Source: Novosphingobium sp. RL4
Lineage (GTDB): Bacteria; Pseudomonadota; Alphaproteobacteria; Sphingomonadales; Sphingomonadaceae
Direction of reading: 5' to 3'
Assembly (NCBI RefSeq): GCF_035658495.1
Contig: NZ_CP141944.1
Location: forward strand, 248,001 to 312,000
Length of the DNA: 64,000 bases
Shown: piece by piece, positions 26,571 to 36,647 of the stretch
Layout of the letters: each line of letters begins with the position of its first letter
How positions within the stretch are numbered: position 1 is the first letter of the stretch
The notes under the pieces: model-generated
Told to the model about the DNA's origin: nothing
What the model saw: only the letters and a program-made list of their open reading frames with translations
Database searches by the model: none
Program-made: the position numbers and the translations under genes

Positions 26571-28376
26571 TCAACTCCGGTAGAGCGCATCCAGTCGCTC
26601 GCCGTAACGCTCCTTGAGCTTGTGGCGCCGAATCTTGAGGCTGGGGGTCATTTCCTCGTTCTCGATCGAGAAGGGTTCGTCCGCGAAAGTGAACTGACGA
26701 ACCTTCTCGATGACGGAGAGATCGGCATTCACGCGGTCGATCGCGCCGCGAATGACCGCACGGAAAGCGGGCAGCCCCTGGAGCGCCTTGAAATCGAATT
26801 TCTCGCCGTTTTCCTTGGCCCACTCCAGAGCCCAGTCGGCATCCGGCACGACGAGCCCGACGATATAGGGCCGGCGGTCGCCATGGACCATGGCCTGCGC
26901 GATCTCGGGCTGGAGCGTCAGCATCGATTCGACCTTCTGGGGCGAGACATTGTCGCCCTTGTCGTTGACGATCATGTCCTTCTTGCGGTCGGTAATCATG
27001 ATGCGCCCGCGCTCGTCGATATGGCCGACGTCGCCGGTGTGCAGCCAGGTGTCGTGCAGTACCGCCTCGGTTGCGGCGGCATTCTGCCAATAGCCCTGCA
27101 TGACCAGTTCGCCGCGTACGAGAATCTCCCCGTCTTCGGCGATCTTCACTTCCACCCCGCGCAGCGGCGGACCGACCGTATCGTGCTTGATGCCTGCGGC
27201 GGGGCGGTTGCAACTGATGATCGGTCCGGCCTCTGTCTGGCCGTAGCCTTGCAGCAGGGTCAGGCCCATGGCGTCGAAAAAGGCCCCGATTTCGGGGTTG
27301 AGCGGCGCCCCGCCTGAAACCAGCGCCTTCATCCGCCCGCCGAACTTGGCGCGCACCTTGGGCCGCAGCGTCCGTTCGATCAGCATGTCCAGCGGATAGT
27401 CCAGAAGGCGGCGTCGACCGGCCTGCTCGCGTCCGGCGATGCCGAGCGCCATTTCCATGAGCCGGGCGGGGATCGCGCCCTGCTTCTCGATCTGCTTCAT
27501 GATTCGCGTGCGCAGCACCTCGAACAGGCGCGGGACGACGACCATGATCGTCGGCCGCACTTCCTCGATATTGGACGCGAGCTTGTCGAGCCCTTCGGAA
27601 TAATAGATTTGCCCGCCGACCGCGATCGGCAGGAACTGGCCTCCGGTATGCTCGTAAGCATGGCTGAGCGGGAGGAAAGAGAGGAAGGTCTCGCTATGAT
27701 CGAGGCCGAAATCGTCAATGACGATCTGCGCCGCGCCCGCCACGTTCATGAGGAGCATGCCGTGATGCTGCCGCACGCCGCGCGGGGCGCCGCCCGTGCC
27801 GCTGGTGTAGATGATGCAGGCAAGATCGCGGCGGCGAACGCCGGCGACCCGCTCGTCCACCTCGGACCGTGCCTTCGCGGCGTCGCCTTCGAGCAATTCC
27901 GACCAGTCGTGCACGTCATACGCGCCGCCCTGCATCGGCGGCAGCGGCTCCATACCGATGACATGGCGGCACAAGTCCGTCTGCACGATCGCCGGCAGCA
28001 GGGCCTTTGCCAGCTTTCCACTGGAAACGATCGCAGCCCTGGCACCCGAGTTTTCGAGGATATGGATGTGATCGCGGGTCGTGTTGGTGGTGTAGGCGGG
28101 CACTGTCACGCAACCCGCCGCCATGATCGCAAGATCGGCAAGGCACCATTCCGGCCGGTTCTCGGAGACGATCAGCACGCGGTCTCCCGCCTGCAGGCCC
28201 ATCCGGCGCAGCGAAGCGGCAATCAGCGAGACCTTGCGCGCAGCCTCGGCCCAACTGGTGGAATGCCAGGCGCCATCCCGCTTCGCCCAGAGCATCGGCG
28301 CATCGCCAAGCCGATCCGCCCGCTTCAGGAACAGCGATACCAGGTTGGTGCACTTGTCGAAGTCACCAAGATCCAT
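26571..28376 (-). CDS. Long-chain acyl-CoA synthetase (AMP-forming)
   Basis: Adenylate-forming enzyme of 601 aa that activates fatty acids to acyl-CoA through an acyl-AMP. The P-loop motif is YTSGTGGAPRGV (residues about 190-201), where the usual TTG is TGG; YGQTEAGP is the A5 motif, and the C-terminal domain has WLHTGDVG, ITDRKKDMIV and a lysine region VSPQKVE. It is FadD15-like in length. The gene stands alone between chaA (convergent) and pyrD; about 150 bases separate it from the pyrD stop. Confidence 0.9.
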   Translation of the reverse strand: MDLGDFDKCTNLVSLFLKRADRLGDAPMLWAKRDGAWHSTSWAEAARKVSLIAASLRRMGLQAGDRVLIVSENRPEWCLADLAIMAAGCVTVPAYTTNTTRDHIHILENSGARAAIVSSGKLAKALLPAIVQTDLCRHVIGMEPLPPMQGGAYDVHDWSELLEGDAAKARSEVDERVAGVRRRDLACIIYTSGTGGAPRGVRQHHGMLLMNVAGAAQIVIDDFGLDHSETFLSFLPLSHAYEHTGGQFLPIAVGGQIYYSEGLDKLASNIEEVRPTIMVVVPRLFEVLRTRIMKQIEKQGAIPARLMEMALGIAGREQAGRRRLLDYPLDMLIERTLRPKVRAKFGGRMKALVSGGAPLNPEIGAFFDAMGLTLLQGYGQTEAGPIISCNRPAAGIKHDTVGPPLRGVEVKIAEDGEILVRGELVMQGYWQNAAATEAVLHDTWLHTGDVGHIDERGRIMITDRKKDMIVNDKGDNVSPQKVESMLTLQPEIAQAMVHGDRRPYIVGLVVPDADWALEWAKENGEKFDFKALQGLPAFRAVIRGAIDRVNADLSVIEKVRQFTFADEPFSIENEEMTPSLKIRRHKLKERYGERLDALYRS

Positions 28377-28524
28377 GCCGACCCTTTTCCTCTCTCATCA
28401 TGCGGAAATTTCCCTGCAGATCGTCCGCGTGGATATCCGTTCTGGCCAACGTCTAGGCGCGCGCGATGGTTGCGACAAGCGCGGGACTTGACCTTGTCGT
28501 GTGCCTGTCGTGCCAGGCGCCGCG

Positions 28525-29568
28525 CTATTCAGTGCCCACTGCTTCGGCGATGGAGGCGAATCCGTCGCGCTTCATCAGCCGTTCCAGCCCCTTGCAGACG
28601 GTCTTGGCGATTCCCGGTCCCTCATAGACCATGGCGCTGTAGAGCTGCACGAGGCTGGCCCCGGCACGGATGCGATCCCAGGCATGTTCGGCCGTGGCGA
28701 TACCGCCGACCCCGACCAGCGGGACCGCCCCGCCGGTCGCCTTGCGGAAGTCGCGCAGGCGCTGATGCGCCAGATCCCGCACAGGCGCACCGGAAAGACC
28801 GCCGGATTCGCCGCGATGGACCGAACGCAGCGCCGGCCGTGAAATCGTGGTGTTGGACACGATCAGAGCGCCCAGTCGCTTGTCGATCGCAATCCGCGCA
28901 ATCGCGTCGATGTCCGCCGGTTCGAGATCGGGTGCGACCTTCAGGAATATGGGCGGCCTGGTTTCGCCGCAAACCTCGTCACGGGCTTCGATCACCGCGT
29001 CCAGTAGCCCGGTCAGCGCCGATTCGTCCTGAAGCGCGCGAAGGCCCGGCGTATTCGGGCTGGAAATGTTGACGGCCAGATAGCCCGCGAGCGGTGCCAT
29101 GATCGTCGCCATCCTGGCGTAATCGGCTACGCGGTCGCTGGAATCCTTGTTGGCCCCGATATTGATACCCACCACGCCCGGACGGCCGAGACGGGCGCCC
29201 AGATGCGCCTGTGCCGCTGCGCTGCCATGGTTGTTGAAACCCATCCGGTTGATGACGGCGCCATCCTCCACCAGGCGGAACAGGCGCGGCTTCGGGTTGC
29301 CCACTTGCGGCAGCGGCGTGATCGAGCCGACTTCGGCATAGCCGAAGCCCAGGCCCAACAGCGCGTCAGGCACTTCGCCGTCCTTGTCGAACCCGGCCGC
29401 CATGCCGACGGGGTTCGGGAAAGCGAGTCCCGCCACTTCGGTGGCCAGCGAGGCCGGAAACACGGGCGCGCGCTTCGGCCGCGTGAGCTTGAGCGCCTTG
29501 AGGGCGAGGCCATGGGCTGATTCGGCTTCGAGCCGGAACAGGGCGGGTCGGATCAGGGAATAGAGCAC
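28525..29568 (-). CDS. pyrD: Dihydroorotate dehydrogenase (quinone), class 2
   Basis: FMN enzyme of pyrimidine synthesis that oxidises dihydroorotate and passes electrons to the quinone pool. 347 aa with the class 2 N-terminal helical membrane-association region (MLYSLIRPALFRLEAE). Core motifs are FPNPVGMAAGFDKDGE, RMGFNNHG, NISSPNTPGLR, NTTISRP and the FMN phosphate site GVGGI near residue 297. The start codon is GTG at 29568. Confidence 0.95.
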   Translation of the reverse strand: MLYSLIRPALFRLEAESAHGLALKALKLTRPKRAPVFPASLATEVAGLAFPNPVGMAAGFDKDGEVPDALLGLGFGYAEVGSITPLPQVGNPKPRLFRLVEDGAVINRMGFNNHGSAAAQAHLGARLGRPGVVGINIGANKDSSDRVADYARMATIMAPLAGYLAVNISSPNTPGLRALQDESALTGLLDAVIEARDEVCGETRPPIFLKVAPDLEPADIDAIARIAIDKRLGALIVSNTTISRPALRSVHRGESGGLSGAPVRDLAHQRLRDFRKATGGAVPLVGVGGIATAEHAWDRIRAGASLVQLYSAMVYEGPGIAKTVCKGLERLMKRDGFASIAEAVGTE

Positions 29569-29679
29569 GGCTTGCGCATAAACACGTCGCGCCTGTTGCT
29601 CAAACGCTTCTTATCACACTCGTGCGCGCAAATTCGACCCGAACCCCGCCGCTCCGGCCGCGCGTGTCGCGTTTATACA

Positions 29680-29801
29680 ATAAATCGCCGGGGTGGCGGC
29701 ATACAGGAGAGTCGCGACCCGAAGGGCTCGTAGCGGGATGCGCACGAGTTCTTTATTACCTTGACGGCGGTTCCCGGTCCTGACCGGGGACCGCCTTTTT
29801 T
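29680..29801 (+). ncRNA. Candidate small RNA ending in an intrinsic terminator
   Basis: A rightward terminator closes this stretch, but no rightward gene lies before it, because pyrD reads left. Within 29680-29760 there are at least two further small stems (a GACCC..GGG-type stem, and CTCGT...ACGAG). A TATACAAT sequence near 29670 could serve as a -10 element; no good -35 is seen. The 5' end is a guess. No known RNA family is recognised. Confidence 0.35.
29766..29801 (+). terminator. Strong rightward intrinsic terminator
   Basis: A 13-bp GC-rich stem (GGCGGTTCCCGGT paired with ACCGGGGACCGCC, one G-U pair) has a 4-base loop and is followed directly by TTTTTT. There is no U tract on the other strand. 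Confidence 0.85.
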
Positions 29802-29982
29802 CTCGGTTTTCCCCTTCGTCGCAGCGAATTCTGTCCAAAAGCGAAAGATTTGCAACAGCGCGGGCGATTTTGTCGCACAAAACCTGTGCGAAACTCCATT
29901 GAAACGGGAGGGGTCCTGCACTAGGTGGCAAATCGGAAAGAATTGATCCACTTTAACCGCTGAGTCCCGAAAGCCGCCATAT

Positions 29983-30420
29983 ATGCGCCTGTCCAGCATG
30001 GCCGATTACGCTGTCGTCATCATGTCCGCCGCGACTCGGCATTCGGGCGCCTGCGCGCATCACCCGGAAGATTCGCGGATGAGCCGCATCTCGGCCGCGC
30101 AGCTTGCGGAAGACACCGGCCTGCCCGCTCCGACGGTGCAGAAGCTGGTGAGCAAACTGACTGCCGCGGGATTGCTGCAATCGACCCGCGGCGTGGGCGG
30201 CGGGCTGAAGCTCGCCCGCGCTCCCGGGACGATTTCGATTGCGGATATCGTCGAGGCAGTAGAAGGGCCCATCGCGCTCACCGCCTGTCTCGAACAAGGC
30301 AAGCACGAATGTACGCTGGAAAGCGGCTGCAGCGTGCGCCCGCACTGGCCGCAGGTAAATGCGGCATTGCGCGGTGCATTGGCGCAAGTGGTCCTGACCC
30401 AGCTCGTCGAGGAAGTGTAA
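29983..30420 (+). CDS. Rrf2-family regulator of the SUF system
   Basis: IscR/SufR-like iron-sulfur sensing repressor, 145 aa. The N-terminal winged helix opens MRLSSMADYAVVIMS and includes PTVQKLVSKLTAAGLLQSTRGVGGG. The cluster-binding loop has Cys102, Cys110 and Cys116 (spacing C-x7-C-x5-C), wider at the first step than the C-x5-C-x5-C of E. coli IscR. It is the first gene of the suf operon; its stop (TAA) abuts the sufB ATG. By analogy it represses the operon when it carries a cluster. No operator could be picked out with confidence. Confidence 0.9.
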   Translation: MRLSSMADYAVVIMSAATRHSGACAHHPEDSRMSRISAAQLAEDTGLPAPTVQKLVSKLTAAGLLQSTRGVGGGLKLARAPGTISIADIVEAVEGPIALTACLEQGKHECTLESGCSVRPHWPQVNAALRGALAQVVLTQLVEEV

Positions 30421-31959
<1,539 letters not shown>

Positions 31960-32011
31960 TTTTCGACCGCGGCGCATCCCTCTCTCGCAAGAATTTCGAA
32001 GGAACTCTCCC

Positions 32012-32506
32012 ATGACCACCGCCCGCAAGACTCTGGGCATCAGCACGGCCGCCACGCCGAAAGCAGACGCCAAGGCCAGCTTCAACGTTACCGGCGCCCG
32101 CCTCGAAACGCTGAAGGAACGCGCCAAGGACCAGCGCCGCAACCCCAGCGAAGCGCAGAAGGCGCTGTGGGCAGAGCTTTCGGGCTCGAAGCTGGGCGGC
32201 GTGAAGTTCATTCGCCAGTCGGTGGTCGGCTCGGCCATCGTCGATTTCGCCTGCCCCTCGCGCTGGATCGTGATCCAGCTGAGCGCCGAGGATTCCAACC
32301 CGGACGTCAACGAGTTGCAGGACCGCAAGCTTACCGAAGTCGGCATTCGCGTGCTGCGCTTCTCCGAAGAGGAAGTGCTCGGCAACGTCGATACTGTGGT
32401 GCGTGAGATCAATACCGAACTCAACGTGCCCTTCGACAAGCGCTCGGCCCGCAGGAAGGCCGGCACCACCGCTTCCCCCCGTTTTGACGAGGGCGCCGAA
32501 GGATGA
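32012..32506 (+). CDS. DUF559-like protein in the suf operon, catalytic residues altered
   Basis: A 164-aa protein. Residues about 30-140 follow the DUF559/Vsr-like endonuclease pattern: RRNPSEAQKALWAELSGSKLGG, KFIRQSVVGSAIVDFACPSRWIVIQ, and GIRVLRFSEEEVLGNVDTVV. The Asp of IVDF (Asp78) is kept. Where nuclease-type members usually read ELDG and then a His, this one reads QLSA (Gln89, Ser91), so the PD-(D/E)XK catalytic centre appears broken. ATG 32012 has AAGGAAC upstream, and the stop overlaps the sufC ATG (ATGA). Its place between sufB and sufC suggests a non-nuclease role linked to Fe-S assembly; this is inference. Confidence 0.8.
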   Translation: MTTARKTLGISTAATPKADAKASFNVTGARLETLKERAKDQRRNPSEAQKALWAELSGSKLGGVKFIRQSVVGSAIVDFACPSRWIVIQLSAEDSNPDVNELQDRKLTEVGIRVLRFSEEEVLGNVDTVVREINTELNVPFDKRSARRKAGTTASPRFDEGAEG

Positions 32507-33264
32507 CCATGCTCAAGATCGAAAATCTCCAGGCCAATGTCGCCGACAAGCCGATCCTCAAGGGTCTCTCGCTGACGATCAACCCCGGCGAGATTCACGC
32601 GATCATGGGGCCCAACGGCGCGGGCAAGTCGACGCTGGGCTACACCCTGGGCGGTCGCCCCGGCTATGAAGTGACCGGCGGTTCGGTCGATTTCCTGGGC
32701 CAGGACCTGCTGGAACTGGAACCGCACGAGCGCGCCGCTGCCGGCCTGTTCCTGGGCTTCCAGTATCCGGTCGAGATTCCCGGTGTCTCCTTCGTCCAGT
32801 TCCTGCGCGAGGCGGCCAATGCCCAGCGCAAGGGCCGGGACGAGACCCCGCTTTCGGGCGGCGAGTTCCTGAAGCTCGCACGAGAGAAGGCGGGCCTGCT
32901 GCGCATGGACATGGACATGCTGAAGCGCCCGGTGAACGTCGGTTTTTCCGGCGGCGAGAAGAAGCGCGCCGAGATGGTGCAGATGGGCATCCTCGATCCA
33001 AAGCTGGCGATCCTCGACGAGACCGACTCCGGCCTCGACATCGACGCGCTGCGCATCTGCGGCGAGGGCATCAATTCGATCATGCGCGCGCCCGACAAGG
33101 CCGTGCTGCTGATCACGCACTACCAGCGCCTGCTCGACTATGTGAAGCCGGACTTCGTCCACGTCCTTGCAGCCGGCCGGATCGTCAAGACCGGGGGCCC
33201 CGACCTTGCGCTGCGGCTTGAGGAAGAGGGCTACGAGGCGGTGGTCCAAGAGACGGCGGCATGA
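32503..33264 (+). CDS. sufC: SufC, ATPase of the SUF scaffold
   Basis: ABC-type ATPase that powers the SufBCD scaffold in the cytosol. 253 aa with Walker A GPNGAGKST, a Q-loop in LGFQYPVEIPGV, signature FSGGEKKRAE and Walker B LAILDETDSGLD, where the DETDSGLD variant is typical of SufC. The start overlaps the DUF559-like gene by 4 bases; ATG 32509 is an alternative. The stop overlaps sufD. Confidence 0.97.
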   Translation: MTMLKIENLQANVADKPILKGLSLTINPGEIHAIMGPNGAGKSTLGYTLGGRPGYEVTGGSVDFLGQDLLELEPHERAAAGLFLGFQYPVEIPGVSFVQFLREAANAQRKGRDETPLSGGEFLKLAREKAGLLRMDMDMLKRPVNVGFSGGEKKRAEMVQMGILDPKLAILDETDSGLDIDALRICGEGINSIMRAPDKAVLLITHYQRLLDYVKPDFVHVLAAGRIVKTGGPDLALRLEEEGYEAVVQETAA

Positions 33265-33998
33265 GCGAACTGGCGCCTCTCCCCACGCGGAAGAGCGAAG
33301 ACTTCCGCTATTCCGACATCGCGGCACTGGCCGATGTCTGGCCGATCGCGCGCGAGAACATCGTCGTGACCGACGATGCCGAAGATTCGCTCCAGATCGT
33401 CGAGGACGGCGCAGCAGCGGTGGCCCGCCACCTCGTCATCTCGCTGGGCAAAGGCGCGAAATTCGACCTTCGCGTGCTTTCGGCGGGTCCCGTTTACGGC
33501 CGGATCGCCGTAGATGTGCGGCTGGCCGAAGGTGCGGACTTCACGCTGGGCGCGGCGCAGCTCGCCACCGGCAACGAGACGCTGGAGCTCGTCACCGAAG
33601 TCACTCACGCAGGGCTGAACGCAACATCCAGCCAGATCGTGCGCACTGCGCTCGCAGGTCATTCGGTCGGCACCTATCTAGGCCGTATCGCCGTCGAACG
33701 CGGGGCAGACGGCACTGATGCCGAACAATCGGTGCGCGCCATGCTGCTGGACCGCACGGCTACCGCCAATGCCCGGCCGGAACTCGAAATCTACGCCGAC
33801 GACGTCAAGGCGGCACATGGCTGCGCGGTCGGCGAACTCGACGCCAACGGCCTGTTCTACCTGATGAGCCGCGGCCTCACTCCGCCCGAAGCCAAGCGCC
33901 TGATGCTCCAGGCGTTCATCGCCGAGGCCTTCACCGGTGCGCCCGGCGAGGCGGAACTGAGCGAAGCCGCCATCGCCCGTCTGGAGCAGATCCTGTGA
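33261..33998 (+). CDS. sufD: SufD, Fe-S scaffold subunit (short form)
   Basis: SufB paralogue and partner in the SufBC2D scaffold. At 245 aa it is much shorter than E. coli SufD (about 420 aa) and lacks most of the N-terminal helical domain. The core remains (VLSAGPVYGRIAVDVRLAEGADF) together with the C-terminal interface ADDVKAAHGCAVGELDANGLFYLMSRG. Starts by ATGA overlap with sufC and ends by GTGA overlap with sufS. Confidence 0.93.
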   Translation: MSELAPLPTRKSEDFRYSDIAALADVWPIARENIVVTDDAEDSLQIVEDGAAAVARHLVISLGKGAKFDLRVLSAGPVYGRIAVDVRLAEGADFTLGAAQLATGNETLELVTEVTHAGLNATSSQIVRTALAGHSVGTYLGRIAVERGADGTDAEQSVRAMLLDRTATANARPELEIYADDVKAAHGCAVGELDANGLFYLMSRGLTPPEAKRLMLQAFIAEAFTGAPGEAELSEAAIARLEQIL

Positions 33999-35194
33999 CC
34001 GCTGACGTGCTCGTCCTCAAGGACCAGTTCCCCGGTCTTGCCGGAGACTGGCACTATCTCGACACTGCGGCGACCGCACAGAAGCCGCAGGCGGTGATCG
34101 ACGCCACCGTGAATGCGCTGGGCCGCGACTATGCGACCGTCCACCGTGGAGTCTATGCCCGTTCGGCGGAGATGACGCTGGCTTTCGAGGCGGCACGCCG
34201 AAAGGTCGCCGCGTTCCTGGGCGGGCACGAGGATGAGATCGTCTTCACGCGCGGCGCGACCGAGGCGATCAACCTTGTCGCCCAGACATGGGGATCGGCG
34301 AACCTCAAGGCCGGCGATCGCATCCTGCTTTCCACGCTGGAGCACCATTCGAACATCGTCCCGTGGCAGATGCTGCGCGATCGCATCGGCGTCGAGATCG
34401 ACGTCTGCCCCTTGACCGCCGATGGCCGGATCGATCTCGAAGCCGCCGCGCGCATTCTCACCCCGGCCCATAAGCTGGTTGCCTTCGCGCATGTCTCCAA
34501 CGTGCTCGGTTCGGTGCTGGATGTGGCCGAGGCTGCCAGACTGGCGCATGCGGTCGGCGCTAAGTTGCTGGTGGACGGCTGCCAGGCCGCTCCCCGCATC
34601 GCGCTCGACATGAAGGCCATGCAGGCGGACTTCTACGTGTTTTCCGCACACAAGCTCTACGGCCCGACCGGGATCGGAGCGCTGTGGGCTCGCAAGGAAA
34701 TCCTCGATTCGATGCCGCCCTGGCAGGGCGGCGGCGCGATGATCGACCGCGTCACCTTCGAGAAGACCACTTTTGCACCTGCCCCGCAGCGATTCGAGGC
34801 CGGCACGCCGATGATCGTAGAGGCCATCGGACTGGCGGCCGCCATCGACTGGCTCCAGGCTTACGGGCTCGACCGTGCCGAGGCACACGAACGCCACCTT
34901 GCCGGCAAGCTGCGCGAGGAACTGGGCAAGCGCAACGACGTGACCCTGTTCGGTCCGGCCGATTCCGTGGGAATCGTCAGTTTCGCGCTCGACGGGGTGC
35001 ATCCGCACGACCTCGGCACCATATTGGACGAAGAGAACGTAGCAATTCGGGCGGGCCACCACTGCGCGCAGCCGCTGATGGATCAGCTCGGCGTCCCCGC
35101 CACCGCCCGCGCAAGCTTCGGGCTCTATAGCGACGACAGCGATATCGAGGCGCTCCTCAAGGGAATCGAGCGCACGAGGAGAATTTTCGGATGA
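33995..35194 (+). CDS. sufS: SufS, cysteine desulfurase
   Basis: Class II PLP cysteine desulfurase supplying persulfide sulfur to SufBCD. 399 aa. The PLP lysine is in SAHKLYGPTGIG, the phosphate-binding region in GATEAINLVAQ, and the active-site cysteine in RAGHHCAQPLM (about residue 355). The start codon is GTG, overlapping the sufD stop. No sufE gene is seen in this operon, so SufS works either with a SufE encoded elsewhere or alone. Confidence 0.95.
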   Translation: MTADVLVLKDQFPGLAGDWHYLDTAATAQKPQAVIDATVNALGRDYATVHRGVYARSAEMTLAFEAARRKVAAFLGGHEDEIVFTRGATEAINLVAQTWGSANLKAGDRILLSTLEHHSNIVPWQMLRDRIGVEIDVCPLTADGRIDLEAAARILTPAHKLVAFAHVSNVLGSVLDVAEAARLAHAVGAKLLVDGCQAAPRIALDMKAMQADFYVFSAHKLYGPTGIGALWARKEILDSMPPWQGGGAMIDRVTFEKTTFAPAPQRFEAGTPMIVEAIGLAAAIDWLQAYGLDRAEAHERHLAGKLREELGKRNDVTLFGPADSVGIVSFALDGVHPHDLGTILDEENVAIRAGHHCAQPLMDQLGVPATARASFGLYSDDSDIEALLKGIERTRRIFG

Positions 35195-35664
35195 ACGACG
35201 ACACTCCCGTCTCTGGCCCCACCTTCACCGTCGAGGAAGTCGATTCGGTGGCCCCTGCGCCGCGTGCGCGGGTGGACGATGCGCCTGTCGAGCGCAGGCG
35301 CGACTATCTGGACGGTTTCCTTGCCGAAAAGCCGCAGGGTATCGACCCCGGCCAGCCCGGCGGCTCGATCTACGACGGCGTGATCGATGCCCTGAAGGAA
35401 ATCTTCGACCCGGAAATCCCGGTGAATATCTACGACCTCGGCCTGATCTACGGCGTCGAAGTCTCGCCCGAGGCTTCGGTCGCGGTCACGATGACGCTGA
35501 CCACGCCGCACTGTCCGGTGGCGGAATCGATGCCCGGCGAAGTCGAGATGCGCGTCGCGGCGGTGCCCGGCGTGCGTGACGCCGAGGTCAATCTCGTCTG
35601 GGATCCGCCGTGGGACATGGCCAAGATGTCCGACGAGGCAAAGCTCGAACTCGGCATGCTCTGA
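35191..35664 (+). CDS. sufT: SufT, DUF59-family Fe-S maturation factor
   Basis: A 157-aa protein with an N-terminal extension of about 55 residues, then the MIP18/DUF59 domain: GVIDALKEIFDPEIPVNIYDLGLIY, VTMTLTTPHCPVAESMP and VNLVWDPPWDMAKMSDEAKLELG. The conserved cysteine is in PHCPV. DUF59 proteins help deliver or mature Fe-S clusters. Start and stop both overlap neighbouring genes. Confidence 0.92.
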   Translation: MNDDTPVSGPTFTVEEVDSVAPAPRARVDDAPVERRRDYLDGFLAEKPQGIDPGQPGGSIYDGVIDALKEIFDPEIPVNIYDLGLIYGVEVSPEASVAVTMTLTTPHCPVAESMPGEVEMRVAAVPGVRDAEVNLVWDPPWDMAKMSDEAKLELGML

Positions 35665-36164
35665 TGGCGACGCTTGCCCCTCCTGCCTTGACCGTGCGCC
35701 TTGCCGATTATGCCGACGCGGCCGATGCCGCGCGCGTGGTCGCGCTGCTCGACAGCTATGCGCGCGATCCGATGGGGGGAGGCAAGGCGCTGTCCGATGA
35801 GGTCCGCGAACGGCTGGTCCCCGGCCTTGCCGCTCATGGCGGCGCCTTCTCTCTGCTGGCCTTCGCTGGCGAGGAAGCCGTAGGCCTCGCCAACTGCATC
35901 ACTGGCTTTTCGACTTTCGCCGCGCGGCCCCTGGTGAATATCCACGATATGGCCGTGCGCCCGCAGGTTCGCGGCAAGGGTGTGGGCCGGGCCTTGATGC
36001 TGGCGGTAGAAGCAGAGGCCCGCGCGCGCGGCGCCTGCAAGATCACGCTCGAAGTGTTGAGCGGCAATGGCACGGCCAAGGGCCTCTATGCCTCGCTCGG
36101 CTACGGCGATTACGCACTGGACCCGCAGGCGGGCACGGCGCTGTTCTGGGAAAAGAAGCTATGA
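35664..36164 (+). CDS. GNAT-family N-acetyltransferase in the suf operon
   Basis: A 166-aa acetyltransferase with the acetyl-CoA site VRPQVRGKGVGRALMLAVEAEA (motif A) and LEVLSGNGTAKGLYASLGY (motif B). The start ATG overlaps the sufT stop by one base (TGATG) and its stop overlaps the sufA ATG, so it is a full member of the operon. Substrate unknown; there is no standard role for a GNAT enzyme in Fe-S assembly. Confidence 0.88.
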   Translation: MATLAPPALTVRLADYADAADAARVVALLDSYARDPMGGGKALSDEVRERLVPGLAAHGGAFSLLAFAGEEAVGLANCITGFSTFAARPLVNIHDMAVRPQVRGKGVGRALMLAVEAEARARGACKITLEVLSGNGTAKGLYASLGYGDYALDPQAGTALFWEKKL

Positions 36165-36547
36165 CCACAACCACCGAAAGCAGTTCAGTGAAGCCTGTGG
36201 CGACAGCGCGGCAGCGCCCTGCCGCCGTGATCCTCACGCCCAATGCCGAGGCGCGGATCGCGAAGCTGATGGCCGATGCCCCCGAAGGGACGATCGGCGT
36301 ACGCCTTTCGACGCCGCGTCGGGGCTGCTCGGGCCTTGCCTATTCGGTTGACTACGTTGCCGAGGAAAAGCCCTTCGACGAGAAGATCGAAACCCCCGGC
36401 GGCATCTTCTACATCGACGGTGCCTCGGTCCTCTACCTGATCGGCAGCGTGATGGACTGGAAGGAAGACGACTTCACCGCCGGCTTCGTATTCGAGAACC
36501 CGAATGCCAAGGGCTCGTGCGGCTGCGGGGAAAGCTTTACCGTCTGA
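36161..36547 (+). CDS. sufA: SufA, A-type Fe-S carrier
   Basis: HesB/IscA-family carrier protein passing clusters to apo-targets. 128 aa with an N-terminal tail of about 20 residues. The three cluster cysteines are in RRGCSGLAY and near the C terminus in CGCGESF. Last gene of the suf operon, followed by a bidirectional terminator. Confidence 0.95.
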   Translation: MTTTTESSSVKPVATARQRPAAVILTPNAEARIAKLMADAPEGTIGVRLSTPRRGCSGLAYSVDYVAEEKPFDEKIETPGGIFYIDGASVLYLIGSVMDWKEDDFTAGFVFENPNAKGSCGCGESFTV

Positions 36548-36575
36548 CTGGCTCCCGCTTGCTCGAGCAGGCATG

Positions 36576-36621
36576 AAAAAAGGCGTGATCTCGCGGATTA
36601 TCCGCCAGATCACGCCTTTTT
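36576..36621. terminator. Bidirectional terminator between sufA and the bactofilin gene
   Basis: A long perfect inverted repeat (AAAAAGGCGTGATCT / AGATCACGCCTTTTT) contains a second smaller hairpin (GCGGA-TTA-TCCGC). It has A and T runs on both sides, so it can end both the suf and the convergent bactofilin transcripts. Confidence 0.92.
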
Positions 36622-36647
36622 CGTTATCGTGTCGGAGATCGGCGGAC

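Larger units (their letters stand above)
29569..29982. other. 414-base intergenic region between pyrD and the suf operon
   Basis: No protein-coding gene is convincing here. It holds a strong rightward intrinsic terminator (29766-29801) with a candidate small RNA in front of it, and the presumed suf promoter between about 29880 and 29982. The suf leader has only a weak ribosome-binding site before ATG 29983. Confidence 0.6.

Noticed and set aside
36576..36621. Possible attachment site or mobile-element end
   Set aside because: The perfect palindrome with A/T tails between convergent genes is better explained as a bidirectional terminator; no integrase or direct repeats are nearby.
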